Shown here in pieces: positions 13,401 through 24,690 of a stretch of 64,000 bases of DNA. Made by a program: the position numbers and the translations under genes. The number at the start of each line of letters is the position of its first letter. The first letter of the stretch is position 1. The notes below the pieces were generated by a model. That model worked only from the letters and a program-made list of their open reading frames with translations. It ran no database searches and was not told where the DNA came from. Source of the stretch: Nilaparvata lugens (Eukaryota > Arthropoda > Insecta > Hemiptera > Delphacidae); contig NC_052504.1 of NCBI RefSeq assembly GCF_014356525.2, positions 62,424,086 to 62,488,085 of the forward strand, in the 5' to 3' direction.

Positions 13401-13663
13401 TCTCTCACATTCAACCATCAACCCTCCAGTACGATGCTACATCAACTATATTATACAATCCTACTCGGTGGAATGGGGGAATTCACAATATTACAAGCAA
13501 GAGTTGATAGTAATGAATAATATTGACACAAAGAAATTTACAAATCTAGGCATGAGAAAGTCAAATTCAAGATAGGTTGTAGATAATTATGTCTGAAGCA
13601 TTGTATGAAATAATAACAAAACCCTGAGGGGTTTTGAAGAAAGGAGAGCATTAGCACACAACC
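10500..13663. other. Unassigned AT-rich DNA
   Basis: No gene or assignable element was recognised. A 10-base C run is at about 11650. The stretch 12900-13450 is slightly less AT-rich and has small ORFs on both strands, but no splice-bounded exon with a recognisable domain was found. Confidence 0.5.
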
Positions 13664-13885
13664 TGGTGAGAGAGAGTTAGAGAGAGAGAGAGAGAGAGAG
13701 TGAGCGAGTGGATGTGTGAGTGTGTGTTAGACAGAGAGAGAGAGATAGTGTGAGAGAAAGGAACAGGAGTGATAGAGAGAGGATGATGGAGGGGGAGAGA
13801 GAGAATGAGAGAGGAAGCAATAGAACTGAATAAGGTTGAGATAAGAGACAATGTCACGCAGGAGTATTGTCCAATGGTGGTCACA
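13664..13885. repeat. GA-rich purine tract
   Basis: (GA)n with GTGA/GTGT interruptions runs over about 200 bp, giving a Ser/Leu/Thr-rich spurious ORF on the minus strand. It is a low-complexity purine:pyrimidine tract. Confidence 0.9.
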
Positions 13886-14817
13886 CACACACTTCTACAG
13901 TCACACTAAGTTCTAAAGAGAATATTTCAAAGAAAGTACAGTCTGTGCCAAAATTGAAACCAGTTTACTTCCAAGCTATTCTGCCAGCTTAACAGACATA
14001 AGCGTCAAATGCTGATAGCGACAACCAGAGACTGTTTTCCAGATAGAGAAATTAGTCACGGACTCGCCCTGCCAAAACAAGACACTTCTTTTTCAGCACA
14101 AGAACGACAAAAGTAGCCACCGCCAAAACAAGACTGATTTTCAGTGCTAGGATGGATGTGTCTGACTTTGACGGTGGTGTATCCTGACATCGCCCCATAT
14201 TTTTGAATTAACTCGCTTTTACCGCCGGTCAGTTACTGTATTTTGATTGACTTATTCCAAAATTACAAATGTATTCATGCGCCGAGTAGGATATACCACA
14301 TTTCCTTAATATTTTTATTTATTTTACACATTTTGTCCATGCACATATTACATAATAAATATTTTTGTATTTTTTAAAATGTTTTTCCTTTTACACTAAC
14401 ATTCCATGCTTGTTACCAACCCTCTGATCACATTTTAAGCGAATGCTATTTGTATGCAACTAAATTTGCCACAGGTGTCTGGCTAATTCCCAATTTATAC
14501 GGCTTGACCAATTATTTAGTTTTCCAACCAGTGAGTATCAAAGAACCTAACCTCAAAAATGTATTATTTTATATAATTGAATAACTAGCAATAATATTTT
14601 CCTTTTCATTTGCCTGTTCAAAACTGTAGCATGGATACCCGTTATTATCTGATCTCGAGTTTGTTGACCTCACACCCAGTGATAGCAATACAGCTGTTTA
14701 TTTGAGACCTATAAAATCTTTCCATTTAGTGATTTCGATGGCTATTCAGAATTATAATCTTACATACTATACAACCTCATTCCAAGTTCTATAAACTATT
14801 GTTTATGATGATGTGCT
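13886..14817. other. Unassigned DNA
   Basis: No ORF above 60 codons and no element boundaries were recognised. The part near 14040-14175 weakly resembles 8200-8300. Confidence 0.5.
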
Positions 14818-16055
14818 TTGACACCAGGAAATAATTTTGAAGAAACCAACTATCTTTAATAGAATTGTGAAACTGAAAGAACAGTTAGCCTAGTCGAGGT
14901 AACACTCTAATAAAATCGAATCTTCTTCATGATAAGGAGCAGTCCTTCTATCTATAAAGTGACAAGAGGACCATGAAAATTATAATTATGCATTAATGAG
15001 AATTCTTTGGCAGAAATAAAATCATAAAGCGACTTAGTTTATTTATTGGCAGATTATAGAAAAGAAAATTTACTTGTACAATTTGAGGTTGGAATCCTTT
15101 GTTCTGATTTAATATGTCACTCGATCTTAGATCAGTCGACAATTCATTGATTTATTAAGCGAGCAAATCAGCTGACTGATCACTCGACTATTATGGATTA
15201 AATTATATTTTACTTGGATAATTAGTAAATATTATATGCTAAAGGAAGGTTTATGTAATGGAGAAGCAACAATTATCATGTTATTCAAATATTTATTGGA
15301 ATCTAAAAAGTATGTAAATCAAGAGTGTACAAAGCTCACATAAAAAAGTGAATGTATTTATTGTTATATTATCATATATTCACATTTATCTATTTGGAAT
15401 GCACACAGACTATTATATAAGTTATTTATGTATAATCTCATTCAATTTTTGTATAACAAAAGTTGAGGAAACCCTGAATCTTAAGTAACCAATCACATCA
15501 CGTCTTACAAAGACTAGAAAGCCAATCAGAGGAAGGCTTACAGATTGTTAGAGGAAGAGATGAGAATTTTTTTGAGAAATGCTCTCTCTGGCTTGTGATC
15601 TCGACCGATACAGCAGTACATGGAGACAGGGTCCTTTTCAATTAATTTTTAAAACCCTCAAGCCAGTCCCTTTTTTGAATATGAAGTATGTATAATTATT
15701 GTTTGATTGTTTGTGAACTCAGTGTCTGTTAAAGAGTTCTTAACTGTAATTTATTCCTGTATATATATCCTTAATACTGATAAGGACTTATACGCAATTT
15801 GAACCATACTGGAGCCCAGTGGAGTCGAAAGGATTCGACTAATTATTTATTGGAGATAATGAATTATTCTACAAGAACTTAAGAACATCATTAAAGTGAG
15901 TGCTAGTTATCTTAATGAGCTCATTAAAACCGGAGGCCTTTATCAGTGAATTGGGGAATTATTTAAAGCACTATATAGTATAAATTTTTATTCAAGTTTA
16001 AGAAATTCGCAACGTGTCAAACACTATCATATATTTAATAAGAACTCTTTTTATG
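14818..16055. repeat. Dispersed non-coding repeat, copy C (pairs with 5917-7145)
   Basis: This is a diverged same-orientation copy of the segment at 5917-7145. Unlike the locus at 4149-6468 it is single here, so the tandem duplication happened after the two loci separated. There is no coding frame. Confidence 0.75.
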
Positions 16056-17672
16056 AATATATTTGATAAGCATAGGAAGATTATTTCCATGCATGGCACG
16101 AATCCACATACCCTGAGATTTTAAAATTATTATTTTATTGATTATCATTCATTGATCAAAGCATGTTCTATCAAACCTATAGACTGAACAGGTTTCAATT
16201 TGTTAAATTCTGATTCGACCTGAAGTTTCACATATCAGTATTAATGAATAAATATATATTTTTTACAGCTCACAATATTGTGAATGCTAACAATTCCTGT
16301 GATAACTGAGATATTAAAGAATTTATTTATATGGAATTATATTTATAAGGAAGTTCTATATTGGTATTGTTTAATGGGAATATATTTGTGTTTTATGTCA
16401 GCATACAAGATCTTAGAGGTTTTTATTATTTTCCCAATTCATCTCGTGATATACAGTTTGAGCTGTCTTGGTACCAAGCATTTTTATTCTGCAGCATATA
16501 TAATTAATGAATCAATCAATATTGATCTTATTCAGAGCAGTTATTACTTATCATCCTTTGATGATAGTCATATTATTCAGCCAGCAAAATTTTACTGATA
16601 CTTATAATAATAAGTCTACAATATATCATATAAGGGTCCAGAGAACTTCTAGAAGTGGCGTTGTAAGTCTCAAGGAATTTCGAAAGGATAAATTAGTGCA
16701 TACCTGTATTCATGACGAGCGTTTTGAAACTCAATTAGAAGAATAATAGTTGATTTTCATTATTCTTGATTGAATATATGGTTACTGATAATCAGTTACT
16801 GACTATCATTTTGATTTCCTTATTGGTAATCTTCAATATCTTCAAGAGAGCAGCGGTAAGAATTGTTAATTATCAGTTGCTGAAACCCATGGTATTTCAT
16901 TACATTGAGAGTATTCATGCATCTATCACTGAGCTAGAGCTGTGGTCATACTCAGAACCCCAGTATATTTGCGAACCGGACGGCCTTAACTTTCTGCAAA
17001 TTTATTTGCAAGCTAGGGATAATAGGAGCTACACTGGCATATATAAAAAACACCACATCACATGTTCTATGGGATTGTAAAAATGTTTCTGTTCCATCAG
17101 AATTAAAATCATTGTAACAGCATATTTTGGCAACACGGACTGACTGGTTTGATGGTTATTCTGCCATTTTATCTCTCGTTGATGCTCAAAAAAAGCACAA
17201 TTGATTACAGTCCTGGCGAAGGGCAAATTCACAAAGCACGCACTTGCAGTATGATGAATATCACCTGGATAATCGCCTGGCACTACCAGTTGCTGTGGAT
17301 GGGTCTCATGTGAGGTTTCTGTGGTTGACTCGAAAAGCAAACACCTGTTAAGGAGCAGATTGCCATAACTATTGCGTTGTTTGTGTGAATAGCCATTTGC
17401 GAACCTCGTGTGAGGGCGATAAGTCGACTCTAAACCAGCAAATTGCTCTCTTCATAGCAACGTTGGAAATAATATTCAAAAATATCATCATTATAGTATA
17501 TATTATTACTAATATAGTTTATATTATTAATCAGGTGTACAGTAACTATATAACTAATAATATAGTTACTATGATCAGGTGCTTGCCATCTCTCACAAAA
17601 TGTTTTGATAATGGAATATTTCAACTATATTTTTTAAGAATAGGCCTAATGGTAGTTCCAGATCTGCGACTA
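16056..17672. other. Unassigned DNA with several 100-codon ORFs
   Basis: ORFs of about 100 codons occur on both strands (16284-16598, 16766-17080, 17029-17340, 17385-17693). They overlap one another, are hydrophobic or low-complexity in composition, and contain no motif I can name. I regard them as chance ORFs. Confidence 0.5.
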
Positions 17673-17676
17673 TATA

Positions 17677-19566
17677 CAGGGTGTCCCAGATAAGGTGTAA
17701 ACCCCGGCTACCATAGATTTTACATGCAATTTGCAACAAAAAATGTTCAGTAAAATTTTCTCCTATCGACCTTCGTTTTCGAGATATATCGATTCTTCGA
17801 TATTTTTCAAGTAGGCGTACTTCCAGTCTTTAAATCGTCAATATCTTAAGAACCATTTGTCTTAAGTGAATTTTAAGGACATCGTTGAAAAGAGGACAAA
17901 ATTTCACATTGATTTGAGGTATAAAACATGCCAAAGTCAATTACTGAGTAGTATTTTTTAGCGGTCAAAGTTGAAAAAGAGTGATTGTTGAAGTTTTTTT
18001 GAAAACTTCAGACACATTTTTCTTCCAGGGTACGAAATAATTTTTATAGCGCAAAAACTTTCTTTTTTGATTATCTTTCGAATGAGACCAAATACAGGTG
18101 TCTAGCTCAAATCCTCGAATCAGAATTTCAGTTTAAATTCGATTTTCTAATTAAAAACGAGACTTATCTTGTTTGAGTGTGAATAATTGTCTACAATTTG
18201 ATAGCTTTGTGTCGAGTGATTGAGGGCGTAAAAATACTTTTTCTATAGGAAAAAGTATTCGTTCGTGTTCCTGAGTTATTAAGTCTAGTTTTTTCATGAG
18301 TGTTTGATTTTTCCAATTCACTATTTCAGTTTTGTTGTTTTCTATTTCCAAGTTTATATTTTAGTTAGAGTATTGTTTTCGAGTGTAGTTTGTTTGATTT
18401 TTTTTTAGTTTATTAGTATGTTAAGTCTTTTTTTTTTACTCAAGTTCAATAAGTTATCAAGTGTCCGTGTTTATTATTATGTTACGAACCAACTGGGAAA
18501 ACTTGACTATTGACTGGAAAGACATCATTATCGACCGACCGGAAGCACGTTACTTTTCATACAAAGACTGCGAGAATTGTCTCTATTGTTGGGTGAGCAT
18601 TGGAAAAACTTTTTATTCTATCAGAGCAGCTGATTAATGAACAGATTGATTTTTTCTTCTCACTCAATTGAATCTCAATGGTATGAATTTAAAACAACGA
18701 AAAGATGGCTTGAGGGTGCTCTACTTGAAAATTTTCATTTTTTAACACTCTAGTTTTGAAATTTTCCTGGGAAATTTATACTCATTCGATAGTTTATAAA
18801 ATGGCAAAGTTTTTCCATTATCGGAAAAATATTGTTACCGTGAAAAAAATCAAGAAAAAACTGTTTGAAAAGTTTAGATTTTAACTCGACTTTGAACTTT
18901 TTTCAACTTGTATCTCAATAACAATTACACAATTGCAGATACGAACTTCTAACCAGTTTCATTGAATTTCTCAGCCAAATTCCCTATAGAAGAAGTATTT
19001 TTACGCCCTCAATCACTCGACAGAAAGCTATCAAATTGTAGACAATTATTCACACTCAAACAAGATAAGTCTCGTTTTTAATTAGAAAATCGAATTTAAA
19101 CTGAAATTCTGATTCGAGGATTTGAGCTAGACACCTGTATCTGGTCTCATTCGAAAGATAATCAAAAAAAAAAAGTTTTTGCGCTATAAAAATTATTTCG
19201 TACCCTGGAAGAAAAATCGAGAAAAATGTGTCTGAAGTTTTCAAAAAAACTCCAAAAATCACTCTTTTTCAACTTTGACCGCTAAAAAATACTACTCAAT
19301 AAATGACTCTGGTATGTTTTATACCTCAAATCAATGTGAAATTTTGTCCTCTTTTCAACGATGTCCTTAAAATTCACTTAACACCAATGGTTCCTGAGAT
19401 ATTGACGATTTAATGACTGGAAGTACGCCTACTTGAAAAATATCGAAAAATCGATATATCTCGAAAACGAAGGTCGATAGGAGAAAATTTTACGAAACAT
19501 TTTTTGTTGCAAATTGCATGTAAAATCTATGGTAGCCGGGGTTTACACCTTATCTGGGACACCCTG
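17677..19566. mobile_element. 1.9 kb foldback element, ends CAGGGTGTCCC, flanked by TATA
   Basis: Arms 17677-18252 and 18987-19566 are reverse complements over about 575 bp with few differences. Both ends read CAGGGTGTCCCAGATAAGG from outside and are bordered by TATA (17673-17676 and 19567-19570), consistent with a TA or TATA target duplication. The 730-bp centre is single copy and lacks a transposase, so the element is non-autonomous. It contains an exon-like ORF at 18479. The ACAGGGTGTCCC end is, from memory, common in insect MITE-like repeats. Confidence 0.85.
18479..18637 (+). CDS. Short exon-like ORF inside the foldback centre
   Basis: An ATG opens a 52-codon frame in the non-palindromic centre of the foldback. 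The first 38 codons have balanced composition with Trp, Asp, Glu and a C-x2-C-x3-C-like cluster, unlike the surrounding A/T-run DNA. They end at TGG followed by GTGAGC, a good 5' splice site (exon would be 18479-18592). This could be a captured host first exon or chance. No domain is recognised and no downstream exon was found inside the element. Confidence 0.25.
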   Translation: MLRTNWENLTIDWKDIIIDRPEARYFSYKDCENCLYCWVSIGKTFYSIRAAD

Positions 19567-19570
19567 TATA

Positions 19571-20372
19571 TCTCCTATTTCTTCAGTAATCAATTTCCAT
19601 TGAAAGTAATATCTCTTATCAGATCTAAATAATAAGTTTTCCCCTGTGTAAAGATGTAAACTATTTTTAAGAGTGAGTGAAGCGTGATCTATGTTTCATG
19701 ATACTTTTTTGCTTGGACAGATAGATTCATTGCATTTACTTTATGCGATACATAAAAATTCGAATACATAGTACAACGTTAGATTCTCCGATTACATCAA
19801 AAGGCAATGATTTGTAATCAAGTCTAGTTCTGATTATGTGCGATATCGGGTGTAGATAGCTGATATGCATGTTAATAAATCTCAACAAACGATTCAAATA
19901 TCCTGAAAAATTATTAACTTTAGCAAATCATGTATAGAACTGGCAGTAATTGAATACAATGTTTCTAAAACATCGACTTTGAGAGATACTTTGAGATGGT
20001 AATTACCATGATTATCAAATCATTAAATAAATATTCAATGACTAGTAGTTCTGTGAACAGTAGACCTCACGCAGTTTTCTCATCCACAAGTACCTGATAG
20101 AAACTATAGACCTTATGGAAATACAGCAATAGACTGGCTTTTCCACACATCTGTGTAATCACTTGTCAGCTGATTTATGATGAATAATAATTCTATAATC
20201 TGATTTTTACTCTATTATTGGCGTATGAAGGAGGCTCTTTTTTCCTTTTATATTATCATTGAAATACAAAATTTTCAAAAACAGTGTATAAACGTCGACG
20301 CGCAATAATTAAAAAAGGAACAAACCTGTCAAATTTCATGAAAATCTATTACCGCGTTTCGCCGTAAATGCA
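19571..20372. other. Unassigned DNA
   Basis: No gene is seen. A motif around 20043-20070 (AGTTCTGTGAACAGTAGACC) is the reverse complement of a stretch near 10000-10020, suggesting a small dispersed repeat. Confidence 0.5.
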
Positions 20373-21487
20373 CAACATTTATACATTTAAAAATTCAAAC
20401 ATTTGAACATTTGAACATTTGAACATTTGAACATTTGAACATTTGAACATTTGAACAATTGAACATTTGAACATTTGAACATTAAAACATAAAAAAATAA
20501 AAACATTTAAACATTTAAACATTTAAACATTAAAACATTTAAACATTTAAACATTTAAACATTTAAACATTTAAACATTTAAACATTTAAACATTCGAAC
20601 ATTTAAACATTTAAACATTTAAACATTTAAACATTTAACATTCAAACATTTAAACATTAACATTTAACATTTAAACATTTAAACATTTAAACATTTAAAC
20701 ATTTAAACATTTAAACATTTAAACATTTAAACATTTAAACATTTAAACATTTAAACATTTAAACATTTAAACATTTAAACATTTAAACATTTAAACATTT
20801 AAACATTTAAACATTTAAACATTTAACATTTAAACATTTAAACATTTAAACATTTAAACATTTAAACATTTAAACATTTAAACATTAAACATTAAACATT
20901 TAAACATTTAAACTTTAAACATTTAAACATTTAAACATTTAAACATTTAAACATTTAAACATTTAAACATTTAAACATTTAAACATTTAAACATTAAACA
21001 TTTAAACATTTAACATTTAAACATTTAAACATTTAAACATTTAAACATTAAACATTTAAACATTTAAACATTTAAACATTAAACATTTAAACATTTAAAC
21101 ATTTAAACATTTAAACATTAAACTTTAAACATTAAACATTTAAACATTTAAACATTTAAACATTTAAACATTTAAACATTTAAACATTTAAACATTTAAA
21201 CATTTAACATTTAAACATTTAAACATTCAACATTTAAACATTTAAAACATTTAAACATTCAAACATTCAAACATTCAAACATTTAACATTTAACATTTAA
21301 ACATTTAAAATTTAAACATTTAAACATTTAACATTTAAACATTTAAACATTTAAACATTTAAACATTTAAACATTTAAACATTTAAACATTTAAACATTT
21401 AAACATTTAAACATTTAAACATTTAAACATTTAAACATTTAAACATTTAAACATTTAAACATTTAAACATTTAAACACTTATACATT
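20373..21487. repeat. 1.1 kb satellite of the 8-mer ATTTAAAC
   Basis: The unit ATTTAAAC (equivalently CATTTAAA) is repeated well over 100 times. It starts with about ten ATTTGAAC variants at the left edge, and occasional 7-mers (ACATTAA or ACATTTA) shift the phase. Each unit contains the palindrome TTTAAA. There is no coding content. Confidence 0.97.
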
Positions 21488-21802
21488 AAGAGAAATGCCA
21501 AACCGTCGACTTGTGTCTTAGTCCTCATTTCGCTCGGTCAATAAATCATCTTCTTTTCCAATTGCATTCGTGCGTCGATAGTGGAAATTTCGAGGGTGAT
21601 TTGATTTTATCAAAGCTCCATGCCTATCCGATGGGATTCGCTACCGCGAGCAGGTAAGAGGTAACACTTGCAAACTGCAGGGTTTAGTAACAATCGTCTC
21701 GGCTACCTTGGCCATATGATGTAGGCTAAATAAGCATCAACTCATAAGTAACTACCTTGGGAATAACAATGATGAGGTTCAAATATTTAAATTATTGACC
21801 TG
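21488..21802. other. Unique spacer between satellite and tandem repeat
   Basis: About 315 bp of mixed-composition sequence without an ORF or recognisable motif. Confidence 0.5.
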
Positions 21803-23105
21803 ATAACGCTCAAGCCACCTTTCTTCATTATTCGAAATTAATGCTCTTCATTCAGGATTCACACCGATGAATACAGATAATTAAGGAATCATAACCGCTT
21901 ACGACGAAAGGCAATATTTGGATAAATTAGAGCATGCCAACCATGAATAGAATATTAAAAACGTGTGGAATGCTTTCATAATACCATGTAAGCTTAGAAA
22001 CATTATCGGGTTGTCCTCAATAATTTGAGGAAATCGCCGTATGGGTAATCGGTTTTTACTGAAAGGAATGTGCTATGCAATATCTGCGTAGCAGCAAGCC
22101 TGCTTGTGACCTGTCGTGACTGCGTGTGCGGGCGAGTGTGCAGAGAGCAGTACTGTTACATGATTTATTGGTAAACGTGTTTTGTACTTAGCAGCAGTAG
22201 CATAAGTAGTAGTAGCAAGGGTGGTAGTAGCACCAACGATGGTCGTCTGATGCGGATTCCGGTGCTCCAAATATCGACAATCGATCGTCCCTAACATCGT
22301 CAGGCGTGGCCAGCATTTTAATCAACTTTCTTCCAAGTAGTGTCAATATTATCCGCCCGTCTCATTCCTGGGAATCATCTTTACGACCGAACGCCACTCT
22401 AAAATAATCTAGAGCAAGGCTTCTTCAATTCATCCAAAATGGATGAAAAGTGTAGAGAGGAACAATTTTATTATCATTTGCCCGTTTAAGTTGAAGTCAG
22501 TGAAAAGCGAACTTGAATCAGAATGAGCTTGTATCACGTCACTTCCCTCAAACAATCTCAATCCATGTGATCAAACCATACAGACCAGAATGTATGGAAT
22601 GCATTATGTAATCCCATCCAATTGAACTCATCGAGTAGCAATATTAAACATTTCTATTCCTCATCGAATCATAAAATTTATTTTCTATACTGGACTATGA
22701 TTGTCCTATTGCGACTTAATCCTACCATATAATAAATATATTGGAAAAGAGAAAATTTGATTATTATTATTGAAATAGATTCATATCTGTCAAAATGTAT
22801 GATTTCAATTGAAATTAATCGAAGAATAATGGAACACCGTTGAATTGCTGATGACATTATATCTGGAGTCATGAAGATGTTTCTTCTTATTGGTATTACT
22901 CCGGATGCCGAGCTTCGGTGGAAAAGCCATCTCAAGAAAACGAGGGATGAGCTCAACTACAAGTAGAACAGAATGTATTGGTTGGTAGGAAGGAATCAAG
23001 CTCATCAACCTACAATAAAATTCTCTATACAACCAAATACTGAGGCTTGTCTGGTTGTATGGTGTGCAACTATGGGGCTGTAAAGCGGAGAGCAATATTA
23101 ACATC
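21803..23105. repeat. 1.3 kb tandem repeat, copy 1
   Basis: This is the first of three direct copies (period 1303-1304 bp) that start ATAACGCTCAAGCC. It differs from copy 2 at very few positions (one missing T near 22998 and A for G near 23084). The right end of every unit is a dead Jockey RT fragment. The alternating GTA/GCA-rich part near 22190 gives a Thr/Ala-rich ORF on the minus strand that I do not believe is a gene. Confidence 0.95.
22904..23105 (+). pseudogene. Dead Jockey-type RT fragment (tandem copy 1)
   Basis: Read on the plus strand, this encodes the RT thumb region typical of Jockey-clade ORF2: ELRWKSHLKKTRDELN, then a stop, then NRMYWLVGRN. A frame change leads on to the GVQLWGC-like block. 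It is cut off at the repeat junction. The same fragment ends copies 2 and 3. Confidence 0.7.
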
Positions 23106-24409
23106 ATAACGCTCAAGCCACCTTTCTTCATTATTCGAAATTAATGCTCTTCATTCAGGATTCACACCGATGAATACAGATAATTAAGGAATCATAACCG
23201 CTTACGACGAAAGGCAATATTTGGATAAATTAGAGCATGCCAACCATGAATAGAATATTAAAAACGTGTGGAATGCTTTCATAATACCATGTAAGCTTAG
23301 AAACATTATCGGGTTGTCCTCAATAATTTGAGGAAATCGCCGTATGGGTAATCGGTTTTTACTGAAAGGAATGTGCTATGCAATATCTGCGTAGCAGCAA
23401 GCCTGCTTGTGACCTGTCGTGACTGCGTGTGCGGGCGAGTGTGCAGAGAGCAGTACTGTTACATGATTTATTGGTAAACGTGTTTTGTACTTAGCAGCAG
23501 TAGCATAAGTAGTAGTAGCAAGGGTGGTAGTAGCACCAACGATGGTCGTCTGATGCGGATTCCGGTGCTCCAAATATCGACAATCGATCGTCCCTAACAT
23601 CGTCAGGCGTGGCCAGCATTTTAATCAACTTTCTTCCAAGTAGTGTCAATATTATCCGCCCGTCTCATTCCTGGGAATCATCTTTACGACCGAACGCCAC
23701 TCTAAAATAATCTAGAGCAAGGCTTCTTCAATTCATCCAAAATGGATGAAAAGTGTAGAGAGGAACAATTTTATTATCATTTGCCCGTTTAAGTTGAAGT
23801 CAGTGAAAAGCGAACTTGAATCAGAATGAGCTTGTATCACGTCACTTCCCTCAAACAATCTCAATCCATGTGATCAAACCATACAGACCAGAATGTATGG
23901 AATGCATTATGTAATCCCATCCAATTGAACTCATCGAGTAGCAATATTAAACATTTCTATTCCTCATCGAATCATAAAATTTATTTTCTATACTGGACTA
24001 TGATTGTCCTATTGCGACTTAATCCTACCATATAATAAATATATTGGAAAAGAGAAAATTTGATTATTATTATTGAAATAGATTCATATCTGTCAAAATG
24101 TATGATTTCAATTGAAATTAATCGAAGAATAATGGAACACCGTTGAATTGCTGATGACATTATATCTGGAGTCATGAAGATGTTTCTTCTTATTGGTATT
24201 ACTCCGGATGCCGAGCTTCGGTGGAAAAGCCATCTCAAGAAAACGAGGGATGAGCTCAACTACAAGTAGAACAGAATGTATTGGTTGGTAGGAAGGAATT
24301 CAAGCTCATCAACCTACAATAAAATTCTCTATACAACCAAATACTGAGGCTTGTCTGGTTGTATGGTGTGCAACTATGGGGCTGTGAAGCGGAGAGCAAT
24401 ATTAACATC
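23106..24409. repeat. 1.3 kb tandem repeat, copy 2
   Basis: Nearly identical to copy 1. The junction TAACATCAT/AACGCTC joins the interior of the Jockey fragment to the repeat start, with only 1-2 bp of shared sequence between the outer left flank and the outer right flank. This is as expected for a tandem duplication by microhomology or end joining. Confidence 0.95.
24207..24409 (+). pseudogene. Dead Jockey-type RT fragment (tandem copy 2)
   Basis: Same RT thumb fragment as in copy 1, with the same internal stop after DELNYK. It is truncated at the tandem junction. Confidence 0.7.
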
Positions 24410-24682
24410 ATAACGCTCAAGCCACCTTTCTTCATTATTCGAAATTAATGCTCTTCATTCAGGATTCACACCGATGAATACAGATAATTAAGGAATCATA
24501 ACCGCTTACGACGAAAGGCAATATTTGGATAAATTAGAGCATGCCAACCATGAATAGAATATTAAAAACGTGTGGAATGCTTTCATAATACCATGTAAGC
24601 TTAGAAACATTATCGGGTTGTCCTCAATAATTTGAGGAAATCGCCGTATGGGTAATCGGTTTTTACTGAAAGGAATGTGCTA

Positions 24683-24690
24683 TGCAATAT
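24683..24690. repeat. Target-site duplication TGCAATAT (3' side of LINE)
   Basis: TGCAATAT occurs once at this spot in copies 1 and 2 and on both sides of the LINE in copy 3. It is thus an 8-bp duplication created by the insertion. Confidence 0.92.

Noticed and set aside
16284..17693. Cluster of ORFs around 100 codons on both strands
   Set aside because: Mutually overlapping, hydrophobic or AT-biased, no motifs, no splice-bounded structure.
20373..21487. CRISPR-like array
   Set aside because: There are no spacers; the 8-bp units are directly contiguous, so this is a simple satellite.
22073..22297. 74-codon minus-strand ORF repeated in each 1.3 kb tandem unit
   Set aside because: Thr/Ala low-complexity encoded by a TAGTAG-type stretch. 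It is present three times only because the unit is duplicated; no motif or start context.
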